A DNA stretch of 64,000 nucleotides from Bacteroidota bacterium (GCA_017860275.1 JAFNAQ010000003.1:62001-126000); one strand, 5' to 3'; shown: positions 9,082 to 17,427, counted from the stretch's first letter. Notes: generated by a model from the letters alone, not told the origin. Numbers and translations: made by a program.

Positions 9082-9202
9082 TCACATACCAAATAAGGAA
9101 AAAGCCCTTCTCCTTTAAGTATTATTACTATGTTTTGAAGATAAATAAATCAAGAATACCTTAAAATAATGAAGCCATTCCTTAGCCAAAGGATAAGGAA
9201 AA

Positions 9203-9283
9203 TTAAGAATTTATTCCTAAGCACAAAAAACATTTTCTTATTTACAACCGTTATGAATTAGTGTCAGTGGAAAATAGTGCCAA
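9203..9283. repeat. 81-bp direct repeat, copy 2
   Basis: Same orientation as 1244-1324, with 30 identical bases followed by scattered mismatches. The equivalent of the argF -7 box reads TAATTTTC here, one base off, so this looks like a decayed copy of the argF promoter region. No gene adjoins it. Confidence 0.8.
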
Positions 9284-9337
9284 AAATTAGATGAAATTAT
9301 TAGATAAAACAGGAAAAAGATCAAGTATTTCAGGACT

Positions 9338-9460
9338 AATTACGCCATAATTAAGACCTTGTAATGGCATTCTGGTAAAATGTAATGGCATTACAGTTTA
9401 ATCGTAATGGCATTCTGAGAAGGTAGAATGGCATTACAGTTTCCCAATTATGGCGTAATT
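9338..9460. repeat. Palindromic 21-22-bp array 1 (word AATGGCATT)
   Basis: Four copies of AATGGCATT start at 9363, 9384, 9406 and 9427. They are bracketed by AATTACGCCATAATT (9338-9352) and its exact inverse AATTATGGCGTAATT (9446-9460). The outer pair keep the beat: the six word centres are at 9345, 9367, 9388, 9410, 9431 and 9453, a pitch of 21-22 bp. The array ends about 115 bp before an HU-like gene. The pitch would place all words on one face of the helix, as in iterons. Function unknown. Confidence 0.85.
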
Positions 9461-9575
9461 CAATCAAGATTATGAGATAAATAATCCAAAACATAAGAGA
9501 AATCATTCAAGAAAGCTTACTAAATAAAGATAATAAAGAAAAAAATATTTATTAATCCCTTAAATTCAATATTTT

Positions 9576-9986
9576 ATGGCTATTACATATAAAATCTGGA
9601 AGAAAAAATTCAGAAACTCTCAAAAAGAAGAGGTAGAAAAGTACTTTGCTTGCAAGATGACAATGAATACCCTTAGCACAAAGCAAGTTGCAGAAAGAAT
9701 AACAGAAGTAAGTTCCCTAAGCGAGGGAGATTTTCTTTCCTCACTTAGCCAAATCTCTTGGGTATTGAAAACCTTTCTTAGCCTTGGTCAGAATATTACT
9801 TTAGATGGGATTGGGACATTTAGCATTTCAGTAACAAGCTCGCCAATGGATTCTCCAGAAGACCTTTCAAAGGCAAAGATAAAAGCAAAGAGAGTTGTCT
9901 TTCGTCAAGCTCCAGAGCTCAAACAAATTCTAGATAACCTAGAATTTAAACAAGTAAACAAAAAGAGGTCGCCTAATATAAAATAA
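9576..9986 (+). CDS. HU-family (DNABII) DNA-binding protein
   Basis: 136 residues, with the Bacteroidetes HU-like form: a variable N terminus, a helical dimerisation part (about 30-70, STKQVAERITEVSSLSEGD), then LGQNITLDGIGTFSISV, the strand before the DNA-binding arm, and AKRVVFRQAPELKQIL. Such proteins bend or coat DNA. It is the only plus-strand gene between argF and the O-antigen ligase gene and stands alone, about 115 bp after palindromic array 1. No clear Bacteroidetes promoter was found in its upstream region. A second HU-like protein (18774-19259) has a comparable array upstream. Confidence 0.85.
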   Translation: MAITYKIWKKKFRNSQKEEVEKYFACKMTMNTLSTKQVAERITEVSSLSEGDFLSSLSQISWVLKTFLSLGQNITLDGIGTFSISVTSSPMDSPEDLSKAKIKAKRVVFRQAPELKQILDNLEFKQVNKKRSPNIK

Positions 9987-10018
9987 GCAACCTCTCAATA
10001 TTATTTAGATTTTTTTTG
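9964..10018 (+). terminator. Possible terminator of the HU-like gene
   Basis: AGAGGT (9964-9969) can pair with ACCTCT (9990-9995), and a T-run follows at about 10011-10018. The stem is short, overlaps the end of the coding region, and may also serve the convergent arcC. Confidence 0.35.
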
Positions 10019-10022
10019 TTTT

Positions 10023-10958
10023 CTACCAAACGATTCTTGTTCCGCAGTTAGGGTTTCCTAATTGTCCTGCTTCTGTTATTATACATTCTTTTCCTCCGTT
10101 CTTTACGAAGTGAAGTGCTGCTCTTACCTTTGGAGCCATTGAGCCTTCGCCAAATTGTCCTTGTGCAAGAAGTTCTTCTGCTTTAGCTATAGTTATTACA
10201 TCTAATGCTAATTCTCCTGGTTGACGGAAGTTGATATAAACTTTTGGAACATCGGTAAGGATATAGAACTCATCTGCTCCTATCTCTACTGCTGTTAGTG
10301 CTGAGGCTAGGTCTTTGTCGATAACTGCTTCAACCCCTTTTATTCCATTTTCTTCAATAACTGGGATTCCTCCTCCTCCAACAGTAACTACAACATTACC
10401 CTCTAGAGCTAGTTCCTTTACTAATTCTATATTTGTAACCTTGATTGGTTTTGGAGAGGCTACAACTTTTCTATATTTATCGCTTTTTGAATCCTTTGCG
10501 TATGTTGCACCTGTTTCTGCTGCAAAAGCCTCTGCTTCTTCTTTTGAGTAATAAGGCCCTACTGGTTTTACTGGGTTTTGGAAGGCTGGATCGTTTTTAT
10601 CTACTACTACTTGTGTTAATAGAGTTACAACACCTCTGCTTATATCTTCTCTTGCAAAAACATTTCTAAAGCCTTGTTCTATTAAATAACCTATAGAGCC
10701 TTGTGTTTCTGCAACACAAAAATCCATTGGCATAGCTTCAATATCAAATTTCTTCTTTCCTGCCTCGTGTTGTAACATTACATTTCCAACCTGAGGTCCA
10801 TTACCATGACCAATTACTAAGTTATAATCTTGCTTCAATAGGTTTACTAAGCTATCGCAAGTCTCTGTTACATTCTTGATTTGTTCATTATAAGTCCCTT
10901 TTTGACCACTTCTCAATAGGGCATTACCCCCGAAAGCAACTACTGCTAATTTTTTCAT
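10023..10958 (-). CDS. arcC: Carbamate kinase
   Basis: 311 residues, typical for the family. Conserved parts are VAFGGNALL at the N terminus, GHGNGPQVGN (about 50-60), the VVTVGGGGIPV phosphate-binding loop (about 211), and DKDLASALTA. It makes ATP and carbamate from carbamoyl phosphate and ADP, the energy-yielding last step of the arginine deiminase pathway. With the ornithine carbamoyltransferase at 196-1197 it would let the cell gain ATP from citrulline. The two genes are separated by the surface-protein cluster rather than forming the usual operon. A -7 box precedes the gene. Confidence 0.95.
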   Translation of the reverse strand: MKKLAVVAFGGNALLRSGQKGTYNEQIKNVTETCDSLVNLLKQDYNLVIGHGNGPQVGNVMLQHEAGKKKFDIEAMPMDFCVAETQGSIGYLIEQGFRNVFAREDISRGVVTLLTQVVVDKNDPAFQNPVKPVGPYYSKEEAEAFAAETGATYAKDSKSDKYRKVVASPKPIKVTNIELVKELALEGNVVVTVGGGGIPVIEENGIKGVEAVIDKDLASALTAVEIGADEFYILTDVPKVYINFRQPGELALDVITIAKAEELLAQGQFGEGSMAPKVRAALHFVKNGGKECIITEAGQLGNPNCGTRIVW

Positions 10959-10996
10959 GAAACACTTGTTGATTTATATATTCAAAAATTAAGTCT

Positions 10997-11005
10997 GCAA
11001 AGATA
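10997..11005 (-). promoter_or_regulatory. Promoter -7 box for arcC
   Basis: TATCTTTGC on the minus strand, 39 nt before the arcC ATG. No convincing -33 element. Confidence 0.55.
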
Positions 11006-11062
11006 TAAAAATTTGTATTAATTCTAGTTTTCTCTAATCTTTTTTGGAAAATCAAGTATTTT

Positions 11063-11087
11063 AGATAGATAAAGAAATTATCTATCT
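11063..11087. promoter_or_regulatory. 10-bp inverted repeat between divergent genes
   Basis: AGATAGATAA and TTATCTATCT are separated by 5 nt in the gap between arcC and the divergent O-antigen ligase gene. It could be an operator or a leader hairpin. It follows directly on ATCAAGTATTTTAG (11051-11064), a sequence also seen near two of the palindromic arrays. Confidence 0.4.
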
Positions 11088-11170
11088 TTATTTTCTCTTA
11101 TTTTATAACATTCTTTTCATATTCTCGTTTTATAGCTTTAATACTATATTTATAACATGTTTATTTATCT

Positions 11171-12754
11171 ATGGCTTTAGAGAAGAAGAATTATATTGAG
11201 TATATCGACCTAGTTACTTTGGTTGTTTGTATTGTAGGAATGATGCTTTCTAGGTTCTTAATTAACCTAGGGATGGTTATGCTTATTGCAAGGGTATTAT
11301 TTATTGGCTCTTGGAAAGAAAAGCTTGAAAACATTAAGCAGAATAAGGTTATTCTAATAACTGCTCTTAGTTTTATTGCCCTCCATTTGGTTGGACTCTT
11401 TTGGAGTGAGAATCTAAAATATGGGTTTGGAGACATAAGCAAGAAGGCTGCTCTTTTTATTATCCCACTATGTCTTGCAATGATACCTCTAAGAAAAGAA
11501 ATAATAAAATATTTATATTGGAGCTTTATCCTTGTTCTTTTTGTAGGAGCAACATGGGGAGGGATAGTCTATTTCTCTTCAATAAACCCAGATACAAGGG
11601 GACTAATTTTTTCTTCTTCTCATATTCGTTTTTCTCTTAACCTTTGCTTTGGTATTATTAGTCTTCTATATATTTTAATCAGACAATACAAGAGTTTGAA
11701 GCCATGGATTAGGGTCGTTTCAATATTTATGGTTTGCTACTTTTTTGCCTATATGATAATTTCTCAAGCAATGACTGGACTAGTAATATTATTCCTATTT
11801 ATTATTGGTTACACTCCTTACTATCTAATAAAATATAAGAAAAACCTTGTCTCCTACTCAATATTGTCTTTATACGTTATTGTAATATCTACAAGCTCAA
11901 TATGGATTTACTTTCAATATTCTTATTACTTTACCCCAAATAAGATTTATGAAACAAATATTAGCAAAACAACTCCAGATGGGAATAAATACACAGAACT
12001 ATTTGATGTAAATAGTATAGAAAACGGAAACTATATATATCATTATTTCTGTTATAAAGAAGTCTCTCAAGAATGGAAAAAGAAAACAGGGATTGATGCA
12101 AATGACAAGTTAGTAAAAAATGATGGTAGCAAGTCTACTAATACATACTTGGATATACTTGTAAGGTATATGAACTCAAAGAATCCTATCAAAAATGCTA
12201 GAACATTCAATGAGCTTAGCAATGAAGATATTGAGAATATTAAATTAGGAATAGAAAACGTAGTATATACAGAGAAATTCAGTCTTAAGCCAAGACTCTA
12301 TAAGATATTCTATCAAATAAACTGCTTTAAAGAATATAATACCATCAAAAACTTTTCTGAGCTTCAACGCATTGAACTTTGGACAAATGCAGCAGCTTTA
12401 ATAAAAGAAAATCCATTATTTGGAGTAGGCACAGGAGATATTGCAGATAAGTTTGAACAAAAGCTTAAAGAGCGCAATTCCCAATTATATCTTTCCAAAC
12501 TTAGAACGCATAATGAATATCTAACAATACTCCTTACATTTGGAATTATTGGATTTGCCTTATTTATGTTTTGGCTAATATATCCTGCCTATAAGCAAAG
12601 ACTCTTCTATAACTTTATTTACTTTACCTTCTTCTTTATCCTATGTGTTTCTATGACTACCGAAGACACCTTAGATAATGTTGCAGGAATAATGTTTTTT
12701 GTGCTAGTAAATTATATTTTTCTATTTAACACCAAGCAGATAAATGAACTTTGA
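11171..12754 (+). CDS. O-antigen ligase/polymerase-like membrane protein
   Basis: 527 residues with about ten predicted membrane segments and one large hydrophilic loop (about 255-415). The end of the loop carries ENPLFGVGTGDIADKF and RTHNEYL, the Wzy_C/WaaL signature around the catalytic periplasmic loop. Such proteins join or polymerise undecaprenyl-linked glycans in the inner membrane, for example onto lipid A core. The specific acceptor cannot be told. The downstream LolE-like gene overlaps it by 11 nt, so the two are translationally coupled. Confidence 0.8.
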   Translation: MALEKKNYIEYIDLVTLVVCIVGMMLSRFLINLGMVMLIARVLFIGSWKEKLENIKQNKVILITALSFIALHLVGLFWSENLKYGFGDISKKAALFIIPLCLAMIPLRKEIIKYLYWSFILVLFVGATWGGIVYFSSINPDTRGLIFSSSHIRFSLNLCFGIISLLYILIRQYKSLKPWIRVVSIFMVCYFFAYMIISQAMTGLVILFLFIIGYTPYYLIKYKKNLVSYSILSLYVIVISTSSIWIYFQYSYYFTPNKIYETNISKTTPDGNKYTELFDVNSIENGNYIYHYFCYKEVSQEWKKKTGIDANDKLVKNDGSKSTNTYLDILVRYMNSKNPIKNARTFNELSNEDIENIKLGIENVVYTEKFSLKPRLYKIFYQINCFKEYNTIKNFSELQRIELWTNAAALIKENPLFGVGTGDIADKFEQKLKERNSQLYLSKLRTHNEYLTILLTFGIIGFALFMFWLIYPAYKQRLFYNFIYFTFFFILCVSMTTEDTLDNVAGIMFFVLVNYIFLFNTKQINEL

Positions 12755-13961
12755 ATATTTTATAGCCAAGAGACTTGCAAAGAAAAGCGGCAAGACATTC
12801 TCTAGACCAATAATAATAATAGCAACTCTCAGCATCACTCTTGGTATTGCTGTAATGATTTTCTCTATATCTGTTTTGCAAGGTTTTAAATCAGAGATAA
12901 AAGAAAAGATAGTTGGATTTGGTTCACATATTCAAATAATTCCATACAAGGCACATAATAGCTATAAGGTTGAAGGCATATCTCTATCAAAACAAGAAAA
13001 AGAGACTATACTAAAGATTCCAAATATTAAATCTATCCACCCATTTGTTACCAAGGGGGGTTTGATTAAGACTAAGACAGATTTTCAAGGCATAGTACTA
13101 AAGGGAATAGATAAGGATTTCGACACAAGTTTCTTCCATCATTACCTTATTAAAGGAAGGCTTTTAAATACAAAAATTCCTAACAATACAGAGGCTGTAA
13201 TCTCTAAACAGATTTCACAAAAGCTACTTCTAAAAATTGGAGATAAACTTAGGGTTTATTTTTATATAGATAATAATTATAGAGCAAGGGCTTTTAATGT
13301 TGTTGGGATTTATGAAACAGGACTAAGTATATATGACGAGAAGGTTGTTGTCTGTGATATGAATCAGGTTCAGAGTTTAAATAATTTAGACTCAAATCAA
13401 GTTGAAGGTTATGAAGTATTATTAAAAGACTTTAAGAAGCTAGAGCAGAGCGCAGACGATATATACAATTCAACCTCTCAAGACAAATCTATTCAAACCA
13501 TTCAAGAGATTGAACCAACACTTTTCTCTTGGCTTGATTTATTGGATTCTAATGTTTTTGTGATTCTTATCGTGATGATGCTTGTTTCAATTATAACTAT
13601 AACATCTACCCTATTGATAATAATATTTGAAAAGACACAAACCATAGGTATATTGAAAGGCTTTGGTGCTACAAATAGAACGATAATGAAGATATTCCTC
13701 TATAATGCAGGACGTATCATTATAAAAGGTCTAATCTTTGGAAATGCACTTGCGCTATCTCTAGGCTATCTTCAAGATAGGTTTCATATTATTAAACTTG
13801 ACCAAGAGAGTTATTACCTAACATCTGTACCAATAGAGATTTCTTTTATTCAAGTTGTCATGGTAAACATTGGCACAATACTAATATGCCTAATTGCTCT
13901 ATTACTACCCCTTAGAAGCATTTCAAAGATAAGCCCCATAAAGAGTATTCGTTTCGACTAA
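12744..13961 (+). CDS. LolC/LolE-like ABC transporter permease (FtsX family)
   Basis: 405 residues: one N-terminal membrane helix (about 23-50), a periplasmic domain (about 50-265) and three C-terminal helices, the MacB/FtsX layout. The opening FIAKRLAKKSGKTFSRPII and the TLGIAVMIFSISVLQGFKSEI segment are typical of the lipoprotein-releasing permeases in Bacteroidetes. It should act with a LolD-type ATPase encoded elsewhere to release lipoproteins for the outer membrane. The start overlaps the end of the O-antigen ligase-like gene. Confidence 0.85.
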   Translation: MNFEYFIAKRLAKKSGKTFSRPIIIIATLSITLGIAVMIFSISVLQGFKSEIKEKIVGFGSHIQIIPYKAHNSYKVEGISLSKQEKETILKIPNIKSIHPFVTKGGLIKTKTDFQGIVLKGIDKDFDTSFFHHYLIKGRLLNTKIPNNTEAVISKQISQKLLLKIGDKLRVYFYIDNNYRARAFNVVGIYETGLSIYDEKVVVCDMNQVQSLNNLDSNQVEGYEVLLKDFKKLEQSADDIYNSTSQDKSIQTIQEIEPTLFSWLDLLDSNVFVILIVMMLVSIITITSTLLIIIFEKTQTIGILKGFGATNRTIMKIFLYNAGRIIIKGLIFGNALALSLGYLQDRFHIIKLDQESYYLTSVPIEISFIQVVMVNIGTILICLIALLLPLRSISKISPIKSIRFD

Positions 13962-13972
13962 GAATCAATAAA

Positions 13973-14001
13973 AAAGGTCTCAGAAAATTCTGAGACCTTT
14001 A
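13973..14001. terminator. Bidirectional terminator
   Basis: AAAGGTCTCAGAA and TTCTGAGACCTTT pair perfectly around a 2-nt gap, with A-tract on one side and T-tract on the other. It serves the convergent LolE-like and hpf genes. Confidence 0.9.
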
Positions 14002-14014
14002 ACTTATTTTTATG

Positions 14015-14299
14015 TTACTTCTTTTGTTTTTCTATCTGTGAACGAATTGCATCTACGCAATCCATAACTCCTTTTTCAAAAGTGTCTGATTGTTTTGTAG
14101 CAAAGTGGTCATACCCCTTTTTCAACAATTTCATATCTACTATTTTATTATTTTCCGATTCGGGTTTATCAACCTTTAGAGTAACCTCTGCACCCAAACA
14201 ATCTGGTAATAGTTTTCCTAATTTAGCAACCTTTTCATTAATGAAGCTTTCTAACTTCTCATCAGTGCGGAATTTCACAGCCTTAATTGTAACGTTCAT
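14015..14299 (-). CDS. hpf: Ribosome hibernation factor, short HPF/RaiA type
   Basis: 94 residues, the short form. It has the N-terminal strand VTIKAVKFR, the conserved helix EKVAKLGKLL, and the C-terminal helix DAIRSQIEKQKK. HPF-type proteins bind the decoding region of idle 30S subunits. Unusually for this genome it has a full Shine-Dalgarno (GGAGG) before the ATG. It lies 75 nt after xerC and probably shares its transcript. In many Bacteroidetes the rpsU-xerC-hpf group runs straight into the tRNA-tuf cluster, which here is 37 kb away. Confidence 0.9.
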   Translation of the reverse strand: MNVTIKAVKFRTDEKLESFINEKVAKLGKLLPDCLGAEVTLKVDKPESENNKIVDMKLLKKGYDHFATKQSDTFEKGVMDCVDAIRSQIEKQKK

Positions 14300-14374
14300 A
14301 TGACCTCCTTTTGTTTGTTTTTGGGCAAATTGCCCTATTAATAATTATGTTTGAGATTTCTCTCCTTATATAGT

Positions 14375-15250
14375 CTACTCATTTCTTGGATGAGCTAGCT
14401 TATATACCTTTTTAAGTTTTTCAATAGTGTTATGTGTGTATATCTGTGTCGCCTCTAAATTTGCATGTCCTAACATTTCTTTTACATTCATTATATCTGC
14501 ACCCTCATTTAATAGGTGGGTTGCAAAAGTATGTCGAAGAACATGTGGAGAACGCTTTTCGACTTGTGCAAAAGATAAACTCTTTTTTACTATATCGTAT
14601 ACACTCATCTCACTGATTGCATTGCCTCTTTTATTTACGAACAACTTGGAATGATTATTGTTTAATGAAAGGCTTTCTTTATAGAAATTTTCAATCCTTT
14701 TTATTAAATCCTTATGTATTGGAACTATTCTTTCCTTCCTTCTTTTCCCAAAAATCCTTACTTCATTACGCTCAAAGTCAAAGTCTTTTATCTCTAGATT
14801 AATCAACTCAGACCTTCTCATACCCGTTGCATAGAGCAATTCAACAATTAAACTATCTCTTCTGCCCCAAATACTATCCTCATATTCCAAATTCAAAACA
14901 TTTTCTATATCCTCCTCCATTACAAAAACAGGATTACGTTTTGGGTTCTTGACAGCAAGAATCTTTGTCATTGGGTTCTTCTCTATATCGCCTTGCTTTA
15001 TAAGAAAATGAAAATAAGCCCTAAGAGAGGCTATCTTGCGATTAATTGAGCGAGAAGATATACCTTTTTCGCTTAAAGAAACAATCCAATCTCTAATCAT
15101 CTCAGAATTTACATCCCTTGCATTAGACTTTTCAAAGACCTCATTGATAAACTCTTCAAATTGTCGTAAATCGATAGAATATGCAAGAATAGTATGATAA
15201 GAATAGCGCTTCTCAATATTCAAATAATCTAAAAAATCATCTAGTTTCAT
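14375..15250 (-). CDS. xerC: Tyrosine recombinase, XerC/XerD type
   Basis: 291 residues from the ATG at 15250. A start at 15292 is open but would overlap the rpsU terminator. The N-terminal SAM-like DNA-binding domain (about 1-90) is followed by the catalytic domain with all active-site residues: Arg in TGMRRSEL, Lys in FGKRRKERIVPI, HVLRHTFATHLL, the second His in LGHANLEA, and Tyr in TQIYTH. Xer recombinases resolve chromosome dimers at dif sites. Position between rpsU and hpf is the conserved housekeeping locus of Bacteroidetes, so this is unlikely to be a phage integrase. XerC versus XerD cannot be decided here. Confidence 0.9.
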   Translation of the reverse strand: MKLDDFLDYLNIEKRYSYHTILAYSIDLRQFEEFINEVFEKSNARDVNSEMIRDWIVSLSEKGISSRSINRKIASLRAYFHFLIKQGDIEKNPMTKILAVKNPKRNPVFVMEEDIENVLNLEYEDSIWGRRDSLIVELLYATGMRRSELINLEIKDFDFERNEVRIFGKRRKERIVPIHKDLIKRIENFYKESLSLNNNHSKLFVNKRGNAISEMSVYDIVKKSLSFAQVEKRSPHVLRHTFATHLLNEGADIMNVKEMLGHANLEATQIYTHNTIEKLKKVYKLAHPRNE

Positions 15251-15267
15251 GGTGCTAATATACAAAG

Positions 15268-15301
15268 AAAAAGGCTTGAAAATTAATTTCAAGCCTTTTT
15301 T
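15268..15301 (-). terminator. Terminator of rpsU
   Basis: AAAAGGCTTGAAA and TTTCAAGCCTTTT form a 13-bp stem between rpsU and xerC. Its position supports the shorter xerC start. The symmetric A and T tracts would work in either direction. Confidence 0.85.
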
Positions 15302-15321
15302 TATGATTAAAAAACCGTTTA

Positions 15322-15519
15322 CTAGTTATTTAAAGCTTCTTGTTGTATCCCTTGGATATAGATAGCTTTAAGTCTACGATCTCTCGCTACTACTGAAGGT
15401 TTAATAAATTGTTTTCTTGAGCGTAACTCTTTCACTACGCCTGTTTTCTCGAATTTTCTCTTTAATTTCTTAAGAGCTCTCTCAATGTTTTCGCCTTCTT
15501 TAATAGGAACAATAATCAT
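15322..15519 (-). CDS. rpsU: 30S ribosomal protein S21
   Basis: 65 residues, with the S21 opening MIIVPIKEGENIERALKKLK and the basic centre KFEKTGVVKELRSRKQF. S21 is a small subunit protein on the 30S platform that helps mRNA recruitment; in Bacteroidetes it is linked to sequestering the anti-Shine-Dalgarno, in line with the scarcity of such sites here. A TATATTTGC promoter box lies about 50 nt upstream and a strong terminator follows. Confidence 0.96.
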   Translation of the reverse strand: MIIVPIKEGENIERALKKLKRKFEKTGVVKELRSRKQFIKPSVVARDRRLKAIYIQGIQQEALNN

Positions 15520-15569
15520 AATTAATACCTCTTTCTTGTTAATTTGTTATTAAAAAATATTTTTGGTCT

Positions 15570-15578
15570 GCAAATATA
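15570..15578 (-). promoter_or_regulatory. Promoter -7 box for rpsU
   Basis: TATATTTGC on the minus strand, 50 nt before the rpsU ATG, matching TAnnTTTG. Confidence 0.6.
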
Positions 15579-15589
15579 CAACTAAATAT

Positions 15590-16015
15590 TTAATTCCCAA
15601 CTTTTTTGCTTAAGATTTCAATAATCCACTCTGGGCAACGCTTGGGTTTTCTTGTATTAGTATCTATAAATGCCAATATATTATAGCCTTGACTTAATAA
15701 GGTTTCCTTTCCATCTTCCTCTTTTCTTATTATATTATAATTGAAATAGAACTTAGAAGAAGGCATAACATCGATTGAAGTTCTTATTGTCAAAACCTCA
15801 TCATAATATGCTGGAAGAAAATACCTACATTGCTGTTCGACCATAGGCATCATCACCCCTTTGTCTTCAATTTCTTTGTATGAAAGCCCTAAGCTACGAA
15901 TAGTCTCTGTCCTGCCTATCTCAAAGAAGCGAAAATAGTTACTGTTATGCACAATACCCATTTGGTCTGTATCAACATATTCCACACGAATTTCGAAGTC
16001 AAAAGAATAAAGCAT
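15590..16015 (-). CDS. Acyl-CoA thioesterase, 4HBT/YbgC type hotdog protein
   Basis: 141 residues with a single hotdog fold. The segment RVEYVDTDQMGIVHNSNYFRF contains the catalytic Asp (DTDQMG) and the H-N-Y pattern of the 4-hydroxybenzoyl-CoA thioesterase family. These enzymes hydrolyse acyl-CoAs in the cytoplasm; the exact substrate cannot be read from sequence. It lies between the rpmB terminator and the rpsU promoter, so it is probably a single gene. Confidence 0.87.
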   Translation of the reverse strand: MLYSFDFEIRVEYVDTDQMGIVHNSNYFRFFEIGRTETIRSLGLSYKEIEDKGVMMPMVEQQCRYFLPAYYDEVLTIRTSIDVMPSSKFYFNYNIIRKEEDGKETLLSQGYNILAFIDTNTRKPKRCPEWIIEILSKKVGN

Positions 16016-16038
16016 ATCTCAATTTATTAAATACAAAA

Positions 16039-16073
16039 AAGCCGTCTTTGATTGTTATTATCAAAGACAGCTT
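16039..16073 (-). terminator. Terminator of rpmB
   Basis: AAGCCGTCTTTGAT pairs with ATCAAAGACAGCTT (one mismatch) around a 7-nt loop, with a T-tract on the minus strand. It lies 25 nt past the rpmB stop. Confidence 0.85.
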
Positions 16074-16097
16074 ATTTTTTCTTTTACTCGTCTAAAA

Positions 16098-16337
16098 TTA
16101 GAAACGGATAATTCCCTTTTCGAAAGAATTTTGAAGGCAAGCTAAAACACCTTTTTTGTTAATTGTACGCATCCCTGCTGGAGTAACCTTTAGTGTAACC
16201 CACATGTTTTCTTCAGGAATAAAAAACTTCTTAGTTTGAAGATTTGGATAAAATCTTCTTCTAGTTTTAATGTTAGAGTGAGAAACGCTGTTTCCTGTCA
16301 TAACTCTCTTTCCTGTAATTTCACAAACCTTAGACAT
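16098..16337 (-). CDS. rpmB: 50S ribosomal protein L28
   Basis: 79 residues from the ATG at 16337, chosen because MSKVCEITGKRVMTGNSVSH is the family N terminus; 15 upstream codons are open but not conserved. It continues with KTRRRFYPNLQTKKF and ends KGIIRF. In most Bacteroidetes rpmB is followed at once by rpmG (L33) and a DUF4295 gene. Here a terminator follows immediately and neither is present, so rpmG must be elsewhere. Confidence 0.95.
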   Translation of the reverse strand: MSKVCEITGKRVMTGNSVSHSNIKTRRRFYPNLQTKKFFIPEENMWVTLKVTPAGMRTINKKGVLACLQNSFEKGIIRF

Positions 16338-16470
16338 TGTAATATGTTTTAATATGTTATTATTCTTAAAAATGGAGTGCAAAATTCCGAAATTTTCTTC
16401 TAACTACCAAATATTTTGGAGAAAAAGATTACCTTTGCTCCTCAATTAGTAACTAAATATATAGTTTAAA

Positions 16471-17427
16471 ATGAAAAAGCTTATTTTATCATTAGGGGTT
16501 ATTTGTTCTTTTCTTGTGTTTTCTTCATGTCAAGACGAAGAAAATACTGTAATAAATACTAATAATACCTTTTCTTCTAGCGATAGTTTCAAGATTGAAG
16601 AGGGTGTTTCTGCATCAGAAATGGTAATTTCCGACATATATAATCTTGTTCAATTAGCTCTTGATGACCAAAATGTTTTTTATCCAAATGCTCAAACCGC
16701 TCCAATAATTACCAAAGAAAAGCTTTCCCCTTCTCAAGTGGGAGATTTCCCAATGATACTTACAATTGATTTCACAACAGATACATTATCCAATTTCGAT
16801 AATCGTTTCCGTTGTGGGAAAATCGTTGCTCACGTTTCAGCTCCTTGGAGAGACTCTCTTTCTGTAATCAATGCGGAGCTTCAAAACTATTATTTATCCA
16901 CACGTACTCCTTATTATCAAGACTCACAGCGATTATTCTCCATTGCTCAGTGCAACTCTAATATGAAAGTAAAGATTCTCAACAAAGGGCTTACATATTT
17001 CGATGATCAATTTATAAAGACATTATACATCACAACCGATTCTGCAAAGGTTTCAAACAAATATGGTTCTGTTGAGATGAAGACCTCACGCTATTCATAC
17101 TATTACCAAGGTTTCGAGACTCCTACTCACTTAGATGATAAGCTTAGAAACGTTCATTATAGCAGTGGCACAGCAACCGACAACAAGACAAATTGGATAT
17201 GGAGCGCAACCGTTCCAACAAATTTAGATGATGGTATTCCATACTTTGCTTACAATAGAGACTGTCCTTGGTTAATCTCCGGTTCAATCTTATTAAACTA
17301 CGAGTATGTTGCATCAGGACAAAAACGTAAAAGTGTAATAAACTTCGGTCCATCAAACCAATCGAGCAAAGACAACAACGCATCCTTTAACTACAACGGC
17401 ACAAGCATAGTTATAGCCTTACCATAA
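16471..17427 (+). CDS. Predicted lipoprotein, unknown function
   Basis: 318 residues. The N terminus MKKLILSLGVICSFLVFSSC has a lipobox with Cys at position 20, followed by acidic residues (QDEEN), a pattern of Bacteroidetes surface lipoproteins. The rest is soluble and probably beta-rich, with many aromatic residues and no family motif I recognise. A TACCTTTGC box lies about 40 nt before the ATG. It is the first plus-strand gene after the ribosomal-protein group and is probably monocistronic, with an approximately 100-nt gap to the cupin gene. Confidence 0.75.
   Translation: MKKLILSLGVICSFLVFSSCQDEENTVINTNNTFSSSDSFKIEEGVSASEMVISDIYNLVQLALDDQNVFYPNAQTAPIITKEKLSPSQVGDFPMILTIDFTTDTLSNFDNRFRCGKIVAHVSAPWRDSLSVINAELQNYYLSTRTPYYQDSQRLFSIAQCNSNMKVKILNKGLTYFDDQFIKTLYITTDSAKVSNKYGSVEMKTSRYSYYYQGFETPTHLDDKLRNVHYSSGTATDNKTNWIWSATVPTNLDDGIPYFAYNRDCPWLISGSILLNYEYVASGQKRKSVINFGPSNQSSKDNNASFNYNGTSIVIALP

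Noticed and set aside
14375-15250. Integrase of a mobile element
   Set aside because: The tyrosine recombinase sits in the conserved rpsU-xerC-hpf locus, with no att-like repeats, tRNA overlap or phage genes nearby.
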